The notes under the pieces: model-generated
The model's input: the letters and a program-made list of their open reading frames with translations, nothing else
Told to the model about the DNA's origin: nothing
The model's database searches: none
Position numbers and translations under genes: made by a program
NCBI GenBank assembly: GCA_030063045.1
Contig: JAQSEB010000023.1
Location: forward strand, 4,154,001 to 4,218,000
Direction: 5' to 3'
Origin: Pratylenchus scribneri
Taxonomy: Eukaryota; Nematoda; Chromadorea; Rhabditida; Pratylenchidae
Length of the DNA stretch: 64,000 nt
In this document: one piece after another, positions 24,028 to 37,700 of the stretch
Layout of the letters: each line of letters opens with the position of its first letter
Numbering within the stretch: the stretch's first letter is position 1

Positions 24028-27000
24028 GCAGAAGTGGAATTCAAGATAATATTCTCCAAATTAAAAAGCGATATTGTTCGAAGGCGAATAAAAAAATTAA
24101 TTTGGATTGAATCAAATTAGAATAGGGAATTCCTCTGTTGGAAGAAAGGAACATGACCAAAAATTATTTGAAGAATTTGGAAGAAAAAATAAACAACGCT
24201 TTTCGAGTGGGCTAAAATGCCATTGAGGGAATTTTGAAAGGAGGAAAGGAAATAATTATTTGGAAGAAGAAAGGCCTAAAAGTAATTCTGGAAAGTTGGT
24301 CAATGGAAGGAAAGAGCAAAGAATGACACAATTTGCTGGTTGGAGAGGGAAAGCATTTTTGGCATATTTGGAAAGGGTTGGAGGCCCATTTAAAAAGAAA
24401 TATTAATTGCTCTTTGATTGATGAGATGATTTTGTAACATTTTTGGGTGTAAATACCTTTTCATCCATGTAATTTTAACTTTGACCTTCCAATTCCAATC
24501 CATCCAAATTCAACTCAGTTTCAGACATTTCTCCTTGCTCTTTTTCTTTTCTATATAAAGAGGAATTTAAGCTTGGGTAAACCACCTCCACAAAAACACT
24601 TGAAAATATTCCCCCTGGCAATGATGCATTGACTAAAAAGTGGCACCCACAAATTCAGTATCCAATCCAAATGATCATCAAGAAGGGGTGGGGAGGGGAC
24701 TAATATTTGTGCCAAAAAGGTAGCGGCATTGGCCAAAAGCACAAAAGAATGGAAAGGGCGGGGGAGTAGGAGTGCAGATGTGTGGCCCCGGGGGACAAAA
24801 GAATTGGAAATTGGAGAGGATTGTGATTGCTTAGGAATTAGGATGGAATGGATGATTGATAAATTGACTTTCAATGAAATGGACATCTGTGCCCACTTTT
24901 GTACCCAATTATATTCAAAAAGATGCCTTTCTTTTGGCCAAAATATAGCGCAGAAGCCAAAATTGTTGGCCAAGTTTTATTAAAATAATTTCGGCGAGGA
25001 TTAGTATGTCCGATTGAATGAATCATAGGAAAATGGTTCAAACATAAATTTGCATTAAAAGGAAGCAAAGGCAAAACGGAGGAAAGTCTTAAAAATAAGT
25101 AATTTCATCTTCCTTTTTGGAAAAAGGTCGGCACCGGTAGAATATTTGTTCTCATTTTTGGTCTCCATTTCCTACTCTCCAAAAGGGCCTCTCGTCCTTT
25201 TATCTTCTCTTTTCCACTTCAAAAAGAAGTACAAAGTACCCTGCCGCCAAAAAATATAGCCTTAAGCCTTTTCATCATAATAATTTTTGGATGTTTTTGT
25301 TTTGTTGCACTCTAATCTAAATCCTCATTGAAAAAACAACAAATTTTGATGTTTTTTTGCATATCATTTTGGAAAGAAAATGAAATTAATTGGATTTATT
25401 TATGGCACTTGTTTGAGGAAAATGAGGTGAATTTTGATGGTTGCCGCTGGCCAATTTAATTCAATTTTCCCATTGATAATAAAAAATCGAGAAATGGGAA
25501 ATATGTTAATATATTTATCAGTGGACATCCATTATTGCTTATCAGAATTTGGGCAAAAAACCACAACAAATTTGTTGTCGTTGAAAATACGGATGGAATT
25601 CAGTGGGAAAATAAGCAAATTCAGCAAATTCCTCTTTTTTTTGGTTTAAATTAAAAAATTATGCAAACATTGATTGATTTAATAGCTAATTTACATTTTG
25701 ACAGCCGACGGAATGAATGTTTTTTCTATGGATTTGAGAAATGTTTTCGAATGAAAAAATGGATGGACAATGGACTGGACAATTGGGCATATTGACCAAA
25801 TGGAAAAGGCCATAAAAATTTCCGCGCCCTTCTTTCAAATGATCTTCCGTCCATATGGATGGGAATTGGGCATTTTTTCAATTTTGATGATGAAAAATGA
25901 ACATTGGAATTGGAAGGGAAGAAGGCAAAAATATGGAGGAATATGTGGCAGCTGGTGGATTGGATTGTGGGAGGGAAACGGGTTCATTTTTGGATGGCCA
26001 TTCCCCCAATCCAAATGGCCAATGGCCACCCTCAACAGTAGCAGGTGTTCATCCATTTTGAAGGGGAAACAAAGGGGAAAATGGCGGGAAAATTGCTAAT
26101 AATATTGGGACAGGAAGAATCAAGAATTCCTTTTGAATTATGCAATAAAAAGGGAAAATGCCAAAGGAATGGTTGCGAATAATTATGCCGAAAATGAGTA
26201 AGTAATTTTATGAATTTGGCCAATTGAAGGCATAAAAGCCCATTCATTAATTTCCTTTTAAAAGGCAATCCCATTCTATCTTGCCCACTCAGCAAAAAGT
26301 CCATCGGCGCGGGCGGTCATTTTGGGGCAATTTTTACTTCGGTTGACCGATGTCCCCTCCCAATTCTTCGCCTATAGAAAAGTCCAATTCATAGAGGGCA
26401 CCCCAAATTTCTAGTCCATTAATTCATTTTCCCCAAAAAACTTTGAATGGAAAAATAATGGGCAAAAAGTAGAAAAATGGATTGAGGATATAAATATAAA
26501 AATGGCTGAAATGAAGAATGAATGGAATGCCATGATCGATCAAAATTGGCACAAAATCAATGTAATGTGTGTTTAGGCAAAATGTATTTGGGGAACATTC
26601 ATTTTAGTCAGAGGATCCTTTAATGGACGAGAATGGACTGAAATGAGTGCGCAATTATGATTTGAGGGGAAAATGGGGACATTGGCATTGGAAATGGGAG
26701 GGAGGAATGGGCATTGAATATAATGGGTTGGAGAGGGTTGCTTTATTTCCATTGTTTTGGTTGGCGGTCAAACATAAAAAGAAGGATATGGGAAGAATAT
26801 GGAATAATGGATGGAGATGAAAGGGGACGAAATTGGCCTATGGAAAATGACCGGTGACCGATGAATAGCTCCTCAATTTGGTGAACCAAATGGGCAAAAA
26901 TGTTTTATTTGGGTGAAATCAATTGTAGTTATTATTACTAATAAATGATAATTCGAGTATTGCGCATTTATGCAGAGAAGTGGCATTTTCAGATTGAAAT

Positions 27001-29366
27001 TTGGCTAATTTGACGAATATTCCTTTTGCTCGACCCAACTATTTTATATTCACATCAGAGAATTATGCCATTTTTAAAATGGGAAATTTGTCTGAATTTG
27101 TGGGTCGTGGGAAAATATTAATTTACAATGTCCAAATTTGTATGTATCAAAATATAAAATACATAATTGTGTGGGGGTGGGGGAGAGGGATATTGGGAAT
27201 TTGGCCAATCAAAATGTTGGATTTTGTCCCTCACTCACAGGCAAATTCGGGGGGATAAGTTGGTGGGAAAATAAATGGGGCTAAAGAAAATTGGCAACAT
27301 CATAATTTCCTGTAAAAATGAACCGGAAATATACATAAATAAGCTAAAAATGTTTAAATAATTTAATTAATTCATTTTAATTTATAAAATATTTATGAAT
27401 TTACAAATGGAATTTAATTTTTGAAGTTTATATTCCACGAACCAGTGTAAATTCAGAATAATGCTCTTTCCACTCCAATAATAATTTTCCCGGGTAATTG
27501 CCAAAAACCCTTCAAAATGATGGGTAAATCCAAGCCAAAATCTTCCACTTCTGAGTGAGCCAAATCCCTATTAAAATGGCCAAATTTTGGGCCTTTATTT
27601 TGGCTTTTTGAGTGGAACAAAATTGGATAAAGGAGGAAAGGCGGCAAGGAAAAAGGGAAAAATGCCGAATTATTAATTAAAATGGACGGGAAATTGGCAC
27701 TCATCAGAAATGTTTTCGCTGGGAAGAAGAAAATTACAACAACAAATTTAGTGGGATTGGGTAAATGGAATTGGTCAAATTTAGTGCTTTTGATGATGAT
27801 TTGATTGGTTCGTGGGAAAATGGCCAAATCAAATATAATTGGAGGGGGCGGTGGACAACAAAAATGTCAAGAATTATAAAGAAAAATAAAGTTTTGCCAA
27901 CCAAAAACCAATTCTAAAATAAATTTTGGCAAATTTTTATTTATGGAATTGTCTGTGGGAGTGGGAGCCAAAATCCAGTCAAAGGAAGAATTTGTCTCTT
28001 AAATTTGAATTTGCCAATTTCAATGCGGGAGTTTGGCCCGATTGAACATTAAAAAAATGGAAAAAGGAATAAAATGGAATAGTGGATGGCTCACCAATTT
28101 GGAACAATCGGCCATTGGAGGAATTGAGGGGACAATTCAAAAGAGATTCAAGGAAAATTCAAATAATATTGGGCCAAACATGCTAAGGAATTTTTGACAG
28201 GATTTTGTTGGAATGAAAGTATGTTGGAGTGCATTGGGACAATTCACATATTGGAACCATAATGTGGAAGGAAGAATGGGAACAATGGAAGGCGGCAAAA
28301 AGTCAGCTGGAAAGATGGATTTGGAGGGGAGGGGGGCAGTTGCCGGGCAAAGCAAGAAAGGAATCAACATATTCAAAATTCACAAATTCATCATATCCAG
28401 CTGGCAACAATGCCAAAAGCAGAAAACACAATGAGCAAAAAAGGGCAAACCAAGGATATGGAGGTGGGACATTCTTCGAGGAATGAATGAAGATGGCCAC
28501 GGAAAAAGGCAAAAAGATGGTACAAAAAAGTATGAATGGAATGCTAAAAGAAGTTGTTCCTACTAGGAGAATCCATCCGTTTCCGGAAAAAGGTGTCAAA
28601 AATGGTCGAAAAATGAATTTAACAATTTTTGACAAATTTTTACATCATACAAAAAAAAGATTTTTGACAAAATTTTTATTTTCAAAGCTCATTTCCATCA
28701 TTTTTCACATTCTGAATTGAGAATGCCAATTGTCATCAATTCATCAGAATTTAAATAATTGATATTAACGGCAATTTTCCATTGTCAATGGCAAAATTAA
28801 TACCTAATTGTAAGTGGCCTTTCCTACATTTCCCTACTGTACGCCCACTTTTTGCCTAATAATCGCCCTGTCACCCTATCAATCAAACATTGCCCCAATC
28901 TGCATTTTTAACTCGCTCCTTTCTCCACTAAAAGCTGATTTCCCCGTTAACTTTTTGGTTCCCCTTCACATCACATTAACGACGTTCTGCTATCACCATT
29001 TTCCGCACAACAGATAAATAAATTTACTAAATTCCAGTCCAACTAAACTCAATCACCTTCTTTGGGCCATTGGAGCTCAGGCCACCGGCGAAGGCCGGGC
29101 GAGAGCTAGGCCCACTCTCACCTCGAACCAACCTTAGTCCCGCCGGTAATATTGGGATTATACCTATCATTTTTACGAAAATAAATACTTTTTTTACTCC
29201 AATTTGATTGAGAAAGGCATTTTCAAATATTCCTTTTCATTTAATTCAATGTTTTCCAATTCACATCAAAGGTCAAGCCCGCAAAATTCTTTATTCAAGA
29301 TCACTAATTATTAATTTGATAAAAATATAAATATAAAATATTGACAAAATCTACAAGGAAAAATAT
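24028..29366. other. Gene-poor region
   Basis: About 5.3 kb without a supportable gene. Composition is strongly biased toward ggaatgg, aattggcc and caaaatgg words. No splice-consistent coding chain or known domain was found. The only distinct local feature is the GC-rich island at 29065..29155, listed separately. Confidence 0.4.
29065..29155. other. GC-rich island in AT-rich DNA, possible structured element
   Basis: About 90 bp of clearly higher GC than its surroundings, containing ggccaccggcgaaggcc, then gggcgagagctaggccc, then cctcgaaccaacc. Short complementary pieces (ggcc/ggcc, gggc/gccc) could form hairpins. It does not match 5S rRNA, tRNA, U1, U2 or U6 patterns that I can recognise. 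It may be a fragment of a SINE or of an RNA gene. Confidence 0.3.
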
Positions 29367-31079
29367 TCAAAAAGTTGGAATTAATTGAAGGAAAGGGAGA
29401 AAAATGGCAACAAATTGAATGAACAAAATTGAAATTATGGAGTCAAATTTGATGATATTCGTTCCAGCACTGGTGTATAAATCGAATTCACAATCCAATT
29501 GGCCAATTGGGACTTCGCTGATTCTTGCGCCTTCGAATCGTTGGGGCGAAGCACGGGAACAACTCAAAGTGCGGTAATCCTCAATCTGATGAATGTGGCG
29601 AGAATTATTTTGGCTATTTGCTGGGATTTGGAAATATTTATCCCCGGATAAAAATTTAGTTGATAAATTTATAAAACTCCATTCATCGAATGGCTCTTTT
29701 GCATTGGGATGTTATATTGAATTTTAAAAAATGCCCTCAATGAATTTGTAATTTTTAAAATTTGAGTGAATCTGTTTTAAATTTGAACCAACCATTTGTG
29801 AATGGCCTCGAATCCATTGGATCCATTGACTGCTCGAACAATCACAGAAAAATGAATTGCGAATTTGGATTTGGGCGAGTGGATTTTTGGCATGTAAATC
29901 ATCGCCAAAAGTGCGGAATGTTTGGTCCAATGAATGGAAATAATTCCTCTCCAAATTAATTCGGCCAATTCGGGATAGGCAGGTGGCATTCATTGATAAT
30001 CCCGTCAAAATATTTTGCCTAAAAAATGAATGAATGAATTGGATTGAATTGAATTTACCGTAAATCCAAATGCCTCAGAGAAGGGAACGGACATGCCAAA
30101 TTGAGGGGAACATTGCTGAAATAATTGTAGCTGAGATCCAAATACTAAAATGAATTTTAATGGAGGGAATAAATATTCAATTTTACTTCAAGTCTATTAA
30201 GTTTGGCCAATTCAAACATTTTCATCATCAAAATGAATTGGCCACTTCGATTCAATGGAGTGGTGAATGCCCTTCGAAGATAAAGCTGAAAAAATAAATA
30301 TATTTAAATTTAATCAAAATCGACCACAACCTTTTTTAATAGAGGAACATGGCTGAGAAAATGGACATTTTCCTCGGATAGAACAATCTGAACAGCGAAT
30401 TGGAATAATTAAATATTAAAATTAATTTTGGCCAACTTCATTATTACTCAAATCGAGTACTTCAATATTGGGGCAACCGGATAATGCATTTCCGTGCAAA
30501 TTGACAATATAATTTGCGGAAATATTCAAAACCCGTAGTCGATCCAATCGATTTGAGGGGCCAAAAATGGAGGCATCCGGCAAATCTTGGAAATTATTCC
30601 CATGGAAAGTTAATTGCTCAACATTCCTGCAAATTTGTCAAATATAAATGGCCTAAAATAAAATATACAATTTATTCAATCCGAAAATATTCACATTTAT
30701 TTTAATTCATTTGAACCCTATAAATGCACTCACTCATAATGTCCAATCAAATATTGGAAAATGGCGGTGTCCACAAATTGTGCATTTATGCAGGCCACAT
30801 CCTTGGCCTCATCATTGCATAAACAGGCCGCAAATTCGCCTAAAGCCCCTCTGCATTGATATTGTAAATTTGGATCCTTCAAATACGATAAATATTTAAA
30901 TGTGTCAATTCTTCCCTCCTTCATTCATTTACATGTTCAAGGCCTAATTGAATTTTTCGTTCCCTTTGTAATTCCTTCCTGGACGCATGGAAATTGGCCC
31001 CAGGCAAAATCAGAAGGAAAATGAGGGAAAATGGAGGAATAAAATTGGTCAACAATTTTTGGAATGATGATCGCCACAT
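29367..31079 (-). CDS. Secreted leucine-rich repeat protein with GPI-type C-terminus, 388 aa
   Basis: Eight exons (31079..30933, 30876..30734, 30626..30437, 30387..30331, 30285..30187, 30144..30059, 30018..29793, 29585..29367) give 388 residues with every phase consistent. Order: N-terminal signal peptide (FSLIFLLILPGANFHA), LRRNT cap with spaced cysteines (C...ACLC...ACI), several LRRs (LTFHGNNFQDLPD, LDLSNN, YLDLSYNYFSNVP, HLDLRQNILTGL), and an LRRCT cap (FFCDC...WIQWI...LSCSRASP...LDCEF). The protein then ends in a polar stretch and about 24 hydrophobic residues with no cytoplasmic tail, which suits a GPI-attachment signal. A cell-surface adhesion or receptor role is likely by architecture; the ligand is unknown. 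Confidence 0.87.
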
Positions 31080-33415
31080 TATGGACAAAAATTGTTGTCA
31101 ATGATGGTGGAATGATTTGAAGGCATTTTGAATTTGGTTTATCTTCAAAAATTAGCAAATCAAATAATATTTATTTTAAGAAAATTGGTCAAAAAAAGTT
31201 ATTTAAAAGATCGGACGAAATTTTTTTGCCTCAAAGAAAGGAATAATAGATTTTTCTGCTCTGGAATTTAAAAATTGAATTAGTAATGTAAAATTTGGAA
31301 GAATGAGGCAATTATTTGAGGTGAAAATAGATTGATATAATTGCTTTACAAGGCATGGGAAGCGTTCAAAGTTGGACAAAAAGACAAAATCATACGAGGG
31401 AAAATTGGCCATAAAATTGCTTCAAAGAATTTGGCAAAGGCAAAACATTTTGAGGCCAAAAGAATTTGACGTTGACATTTGCGTGGGAAGTGGAAGAATA
31501 TATTGAAGAAAAATGGAATGGATAATCCCAAAAAAATTGTCATTCCGAGGGGTTTGTTGATGAAGAAGATGAAAATGGATGGAAAAAGGCCATGAATCCT
31601 TCTTTCCTTCCATAAATAGAGAATGGATGGATTTTAAGGGGGGGGGGGGGGGGGGGGATTTACGCATTTTAAAATTCAATTTTGCTGTCGTTATATTCGT
31701 AGAAAATCAAATGTTGGAAAGGCTAAATGCCGTTTAAAGACTATGTTGAAGCTCAAAGATTAGTTTTATTATTTTTGACATTTTTTAATGGAATTAATTG
31801 GCTAAAACCATTCAAATTTCAACTGGGGTCAATAAGCCAAAAATGAATAAATTAATTCATCAATAAGTTTGCATTAAATAAATTGGAAATAAAATTTACA
31901 TGGTAAGAAAAATTATTTTGGAAGGAGATTTTATATTTGCTCCATTGCATTTTGATGAATTTTAGCAAAATAATTTAATGGCCAGATTTTGCGCTTGGAT
32001 TGGCTGAATTAATGTGGATGAAAAGTTACATTTTATGCCAAATTTATTTGGGAGAGAAATGAAGGAGAAGAAGCATAAATAAATATAATAAAAGGGGAAA
32101 ATGAAGATGTCCAAATAGGAGAATTCCCCCAATGGCCATATCCATCCATTTTTCAAACAATGTTTTGGTCGCCTTGGAAAATGTGCCGCACTTGCAAATA
32201 TTCATCCACCCATATCCACCATAGTAGCAATATTGACAAAAAGAGTGGGATGGGTGGCCTCCTCATTTGTTGGACATTGGCACATCTCACACAAGAATAT
32301 AAATTTGAGTCCAAAGGCCAATGCCATTTTAAAGAAAGGAGAAGCAAAATTAGGTTGGAAGATGGAAATGAAGCCTGAGGGCATCCATTCATTTGCAGAG
32401 AATGGACCAATTATAATTGGGAGGAGGAGGGAATAATATTATTGGCATAAATTTGTAGACACTGGGAAGAATGACATTTTTTGGATATCAAAATTATTTG
32501 AATGGAAGGAGGGAAAATAATTTATAATAATTAATTGGGAGGTATATAAAATATAATTAATAACCTATTAGAATTGGGATATTTTTGTCAACATGAAAAT
32601 CCAAGAAAGGACCGCAAATGGGGGCAACATATTATCCGGCAAAATGAGGATGAAAAATGAGGAAATTAGTGCATAGAGCAGCGCGAACAAAGCCGGGAGG
32701 GGGGGGGGGGTAGGAAAGGCCAGGGGCAAAAAAGGGGATGGCCTTTTAGGCCAATAAAGGCATCGCCTTGGCCCAGTTGAGTATGTTATTTATTCCCCTA
32801 CCCTGCCATTGGTCTCCCTAATCCTTCGTCTTCGTCGCCAACTGGTCCATATTCTCCTTTGCATTTCCTTCCTCCCTTTCGGCGCCCATGTTCACATTCA
32901 TCCCGTCAGTCGGCGGTATGGGAAAAGGAGTAAAAAGAAGGAAAAATGAGCTCGCAGGGCCAGCAGCCGAGAACCAACATTGCCGATGGAAGAGGGCTTC
33001 CAAAGGTTGTCGAGCCAAAAGGAAGGAATGAGGGAAAAGAGGAGGAATATGGCCTAGGGCTTGGCCGAGGGGCTAGCTTTTCCCTACAGACAGCCGACGA
33101 CGAAAAACATAAAAAAGAGAGGGAGAAAATATCGGAAAAGAATAGAAATGAAGTCGAGAAGCCAGTCAATTTGGTTGGTTGACGAGAGAGGAAGCTTAAA
33201 ATTGTGATGGCATGGACGCGGATGAGAGAATAGCAAAATGGACATTTGACAAAGATAAATGGGAGGAAAGAAGAATTGAAATGGAGAAAACATTTGGATT
33301 GGATTTACGTGAAAAAATAATGTGTAAAGCAGCCAATTTTAGGAATTAGCATAAAATTATGCTAAATTTCTGATTTAAAAATAAATATTCATCCAAGAAT
33401 ACTTAATTAAAAACT
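31080..33415. other. Gene-poor region with long G runs
   Basis: About 2.3 kb with no supportable gene. It contains an uninterrupted G run at about 31639-31657 and another at about 32698-32711, both able in principle to form G-quadruplexes or to mark assembly-fragile spots. The region 32800-33180 has open frames on both strands but with low-complexity, unconvincing translations. Confidence 0.4.
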
Positions 33416-34770
33416 GTCGGAATTATTCTAAGTTAACCAGGCGGAATTATTCTAAGTTAAATAGGCGGAATTATTCTTAAGTTAACCAGGCGGAATTATT
33501 CTTAGTTGACCAGGCGGAATTATTCTTAGTTGACCAGGCGGAATTATTCTAAGTTAAATAGGCGGAATTATTCTTAAGTTAACCAGGCGGAATTATTCTT
33601 AGTTGACCAGGCGGAATTATTCTTAGTTGACCAGGCGGAATTATTCTTAGTTGACCAGGCGGAATTATTCTTAGTTGACCAGGCGGAATTATTCTTAGTT
33701 GACCAGGCGGAATTATTAAAAACAGGCGGAATTATTCTTAGTTGACCAGGCGGAATTATTCTAAGTTGACCAGGCGGAATTATTCTAAGTTTACCAGGCG
33801 GAATTATTCTAAGTTGACCAGGCGGAATTATTCTAAGTTGACCAGGCGGAATTATTCTAAGTTTACCAGGCGGAATTATTCTAAGTTGACCAGGCGGAAT
33901 TATTCTAAGTTGACCAGGCGGAATTATTCTTAGTTGACCAGGCGGAATTATTCTAAGTTTACCAGGCGGAATTATTCTTAGTTGACCAGGCGGAATTATT
34001 CTAAGTTTACCAGGCGGAATTATTCTAAGTTGACCAGGCGGAATTATTCTAAGTTGACCAGGCGGAATTATTCTTAGTTGACCAGGCGGAATTATTAAAA
34101 ACAGGCGGTATTCTTAGTTGACCAGGCGGAATTATTCTAAGTTGACCAGGCGGAATTATTCTAAGTTGACCAGGCGGAATTATTCTAAGTTGACCAGGCG
34201 GAATTATTCTTAGTTGACCAGGCGGAATTATTCTAAGTTTACCAGGCGGAATTATTCTTAGTTGACCAGGCGGAATTATTCTAAGTTTACCAGGCGGAAT
34301 TATTCTAAGTTGACCAGGCGGAATTATTCTAAGTTTACCAGGCGGAATTATTCTAAGTTGACCAGGCGGAATTATTCTAAGTTGACCAGGCGGAATTATT
34401 CTAAGTTGACCAGGCGGAATTATTCTTAGTTGACCAGGCGGAATTATTAAAAACAGGCGGTATTCTTAGTTGACCAGGCGGAATTATTCTTAAAAACAGG
34501 CGGAATTATTCTAAGTTGACCAAGCGGAATTATTCTTAAAAACAGGCGGAATTATTCTTAGTTGACCAGGCGGAATTATTCTTAAAAACAGGCGGCATTA
34601 TTCTTAGTTGACCAGGCGGAATTATTCTTAAAAACAGGCGGAATTATTCTTAGTTGACCAGGCGGAATTATTCTAAGTTAAATAAGCGAAATTATTCTTA
34701 GTTTTGACCCAGGTGGAATTATTCTTAGTTGACTAGGCGGAATTTAATAAAATCAGTACAGGCGGAATTA
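33416..34770 (-). repeat. Minisatellite array 2, 24/25-bp units, inverted relative to array 1
   Basis: About 1.35 kb of tandem units reading ggcggaattattctaag plus ttgaccag on the plus strand. The reverse complement is the ttccgcctggtcaac unit of array 1, so the array is the same satellite family in the opposite orientation. Variants with tttaccag, ttaaatag and a short form joined through aaaaacag recur in blocks (for example two near-identical blocks around 33730-34090 and 34120-34440), again showing higher-order amplification. The apparent 63-codon frame across it is only the repeat translated. Confidence 0.97.
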
Positions 34771-37700
34771 ATGAATAACATTTTTTCCTTTCTACAGTTG
34801 GAATAGCATAAAAGCGGATGATCAGATTCACTCAAATCAGCGGCTCAATAATCTAAGTATGGGACTCAAGATCAAGAGGGGTTGATGGATTTTTTGGATT
34901 GAAAAAATTACAGCTCCAAAATATATATTCATTCATTCACAAATGTTGGATTGGGAGGCGGAAACGGGGCGAGGGAATATTATGGCCATCCCAAAAATAG
35001 GAAATGGGGAGGATGGCCATGAATGAATTCACCGACATAATCCGACCGATGCTAATCCCCTCTCATCGATGAGAATCCCTAAAAGTGGCAGTATCCTCCA
35101 CGTTTTGGAACTTTTACATTTTTATTTTTAACATATATGGTTGCGATGGAATAGAATATGGAAAATGTGATAGGTGAATACGAATATATAGTAACTAATA
35201 GATATTGATATAGTTGATCTTATTTCCTAAATCCTAATCCTAACTGATTAATTTACTATGGGATGTGAATATATATTTCTTTGTTAATTCAATTTAATTA
35301 TTTATCCGTTGATCCCATCCTTCTCCCTTTCTCATTTGTTGGTCCGACTCCAATAATTCCTGCAATTATCTCCATTACCACCAGAGCATCCAACCATGGA
35401 ATTTTGCTGAATTATCGTATTAATTGCCACCAATTCCTTTAATTAAACAATTAAATAGCCCTTATTCCAATGGCCATTCCTAATAAGTGGGGAATTGAGA
35501 TTAAAATTGATAATATATTTAGAAATGCGTGAACAAGAATGTTTTTCAATATTGGACAAACCCTATCAAAAATATCTTCAATTTTTTCTTCCTTCAATAG
35601 CATTCCCCTTTACTTCTTTTAATTAGCTAGCAACACTGTAACTGTACAACCACCGTTCATTTCGGAATCAGAAGCCATCATCCTTCAAATGTCCATCCAC
35701 CACTGGCTGCCCCCAGCAGAACATTACGCATTTGGCGAAGGAGTTCATTTTGCCATTTTCATGGTCGACGGTCACCATCCCATCCCATTCCCATCCAAAA
35801 ATTCATTCTAATGACCTTGAGCCAGTCGCCGCCGCCCCTCATATATCGAATGCGCGGGCAAATGAACAAATTCGAATATATTTTTGGTCAATTCAAAAAT
35901 ATCCGAATTGGAATGGGAGCAGCGGATATGAAGGGGAAATTGTGTTGAAATAGATTGGAATTAGGGTGTAACTAGTTGGTTTGGCCTCCATCCCCCATTT
36001 CTCAAAAATCAACGCAAAATGGAAGAGCGCGAAATGAAGTCCATTAATTCTTTCGCATTTTAATTTTATGCCATTAACGCTAAATATAGTGCCTAATTCA
36101 ACTTAATTATGTCTCTACATTTATCAATCATTTATAGAATGAAAATTTTTGTGGAATTATTCCTCACTCAATAATATACTCCTTTTACTTTCATTTCAAT
36201 GGAGAATTCCATCGCGCACTGCGCACAATGTGTGGCTCTTTCCCCAATCCATCCATTCCATTCCAACCATTCTCGGTGGCGGAGACTATCAACCGGTGGA
36301 TGACCGGTTTGTTCCAATCCGCCCACTACACATTTGCATGCATTTTGTCCATCATATTCCTCTATTCTCACTCTCAAATAACACAAAACATTGGGGGGAA
36401 TTGGCTACATTTTGCCGGCATCCCCCCCAACAGTTCCAGCAGCTCACATTCCCCTCATCATCTCCATTCCACCCAACAAAAATATATAAGATCCACCACA
36501 ACAAAATATTCATTCAAACTAACAAAAACATAAATTAATTTTTGATTTGCTTTGTAAACCCTTTATAGTTATTCTCACTCAAACATTTTGGTCAAAATGG
36601 GGAGAATCGATTTTCATCCATTGTTCATCACACCGCTCACCCAAATTATCCCATCCATCCATCCATCCCTGCGCAAATCCATCCCATCCAATCCTTTGCT
36701 TTAACCCCATTTCGATCTGCCACCAAATTTCGCCATTTCTCCCACAAAATTACCTTTTGAAAGCGACTGCCCCCAATCAAATTACTTCCGATGATACAAA
36801 TCTTTGATATTCCCTCCTTCGGATATATTCGAGAATATAAATCTTCCCTACTCCCTCCTCAGCTTCCGCTGATTCCTCTAATCTTCCGTTCCATCGAAAA
36901 TGGGGAATATTCAACCGACATTTTCCATCCATTCTGCGCATTCGGCGCCATCATCAACCCAAAATGGGAAATAATTCCCTAAAACAAAGGTGAAATGGTC
37001 ATTTGATTAAAACATTATGGAAAATTGATGAAAATTGTTTGAACTGCACATTTTGGCAATTTAAAATATAACATTTTTAATAAATTCAAATTATATAGGA
37101 ATTCATATTTTATCCACCCAAATTCATAATTCCTGCAAAGGAATTGTCCATTCGATTGCTCCCAATCCCCTTTTCATTATATGGCGATTAAATGGATGGA
37201 TAAACGGACTGGCTTTGTATTTGTATGGGTTGGCTGCGCACACACAACACACAAATTTCCGGGACGATTTTGGGCGAAATGAATAAAATTTGCGGGGCAT
37301 CCAACGATGGTCTTTATGAGGACAACAATTGAATGGAATAATAATGATCAGCAGAGAATGGACACCCTCATGCAAAACTTTTGGTTGAATTCGATCCAAA
37401 TGAATTGATAAAATCACCTAACTTTATGCCATTTTGTAAATTCATTTCAATATTTCCACTTTTAATTGCCACTAGATATTCTCTCATCCATGAGAAAATC
37501 ACATTCTCTTTTTCTGGGGATTTCCGGAAAAGCCAGAAAATTGCGCAACCCAAATCGCCTCCAAATCCTCTCTCGATCCGCGCACCCTCCTTCTTTCCAT
37601 TTCCATCGATCTTTCTGCCATACATTTTCAATTCAACTGACAATTCATTCATTCATTTATTCCCTCCACAAATAATCATCATCATTGTCCATTCAATTGT

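Noticed and set aside
33742..33933. 63-codon open frame within array 2
   Set aside because: It is the satellite unit translated (repeating NYSKLTRR-like text), not a protein.
36149..36538. 129-codon plus-strand open frame
   Set aside because: The translation is random in character (His, Pro, Phe, Ile rich) and neighbouring frames are also open because of base bias.
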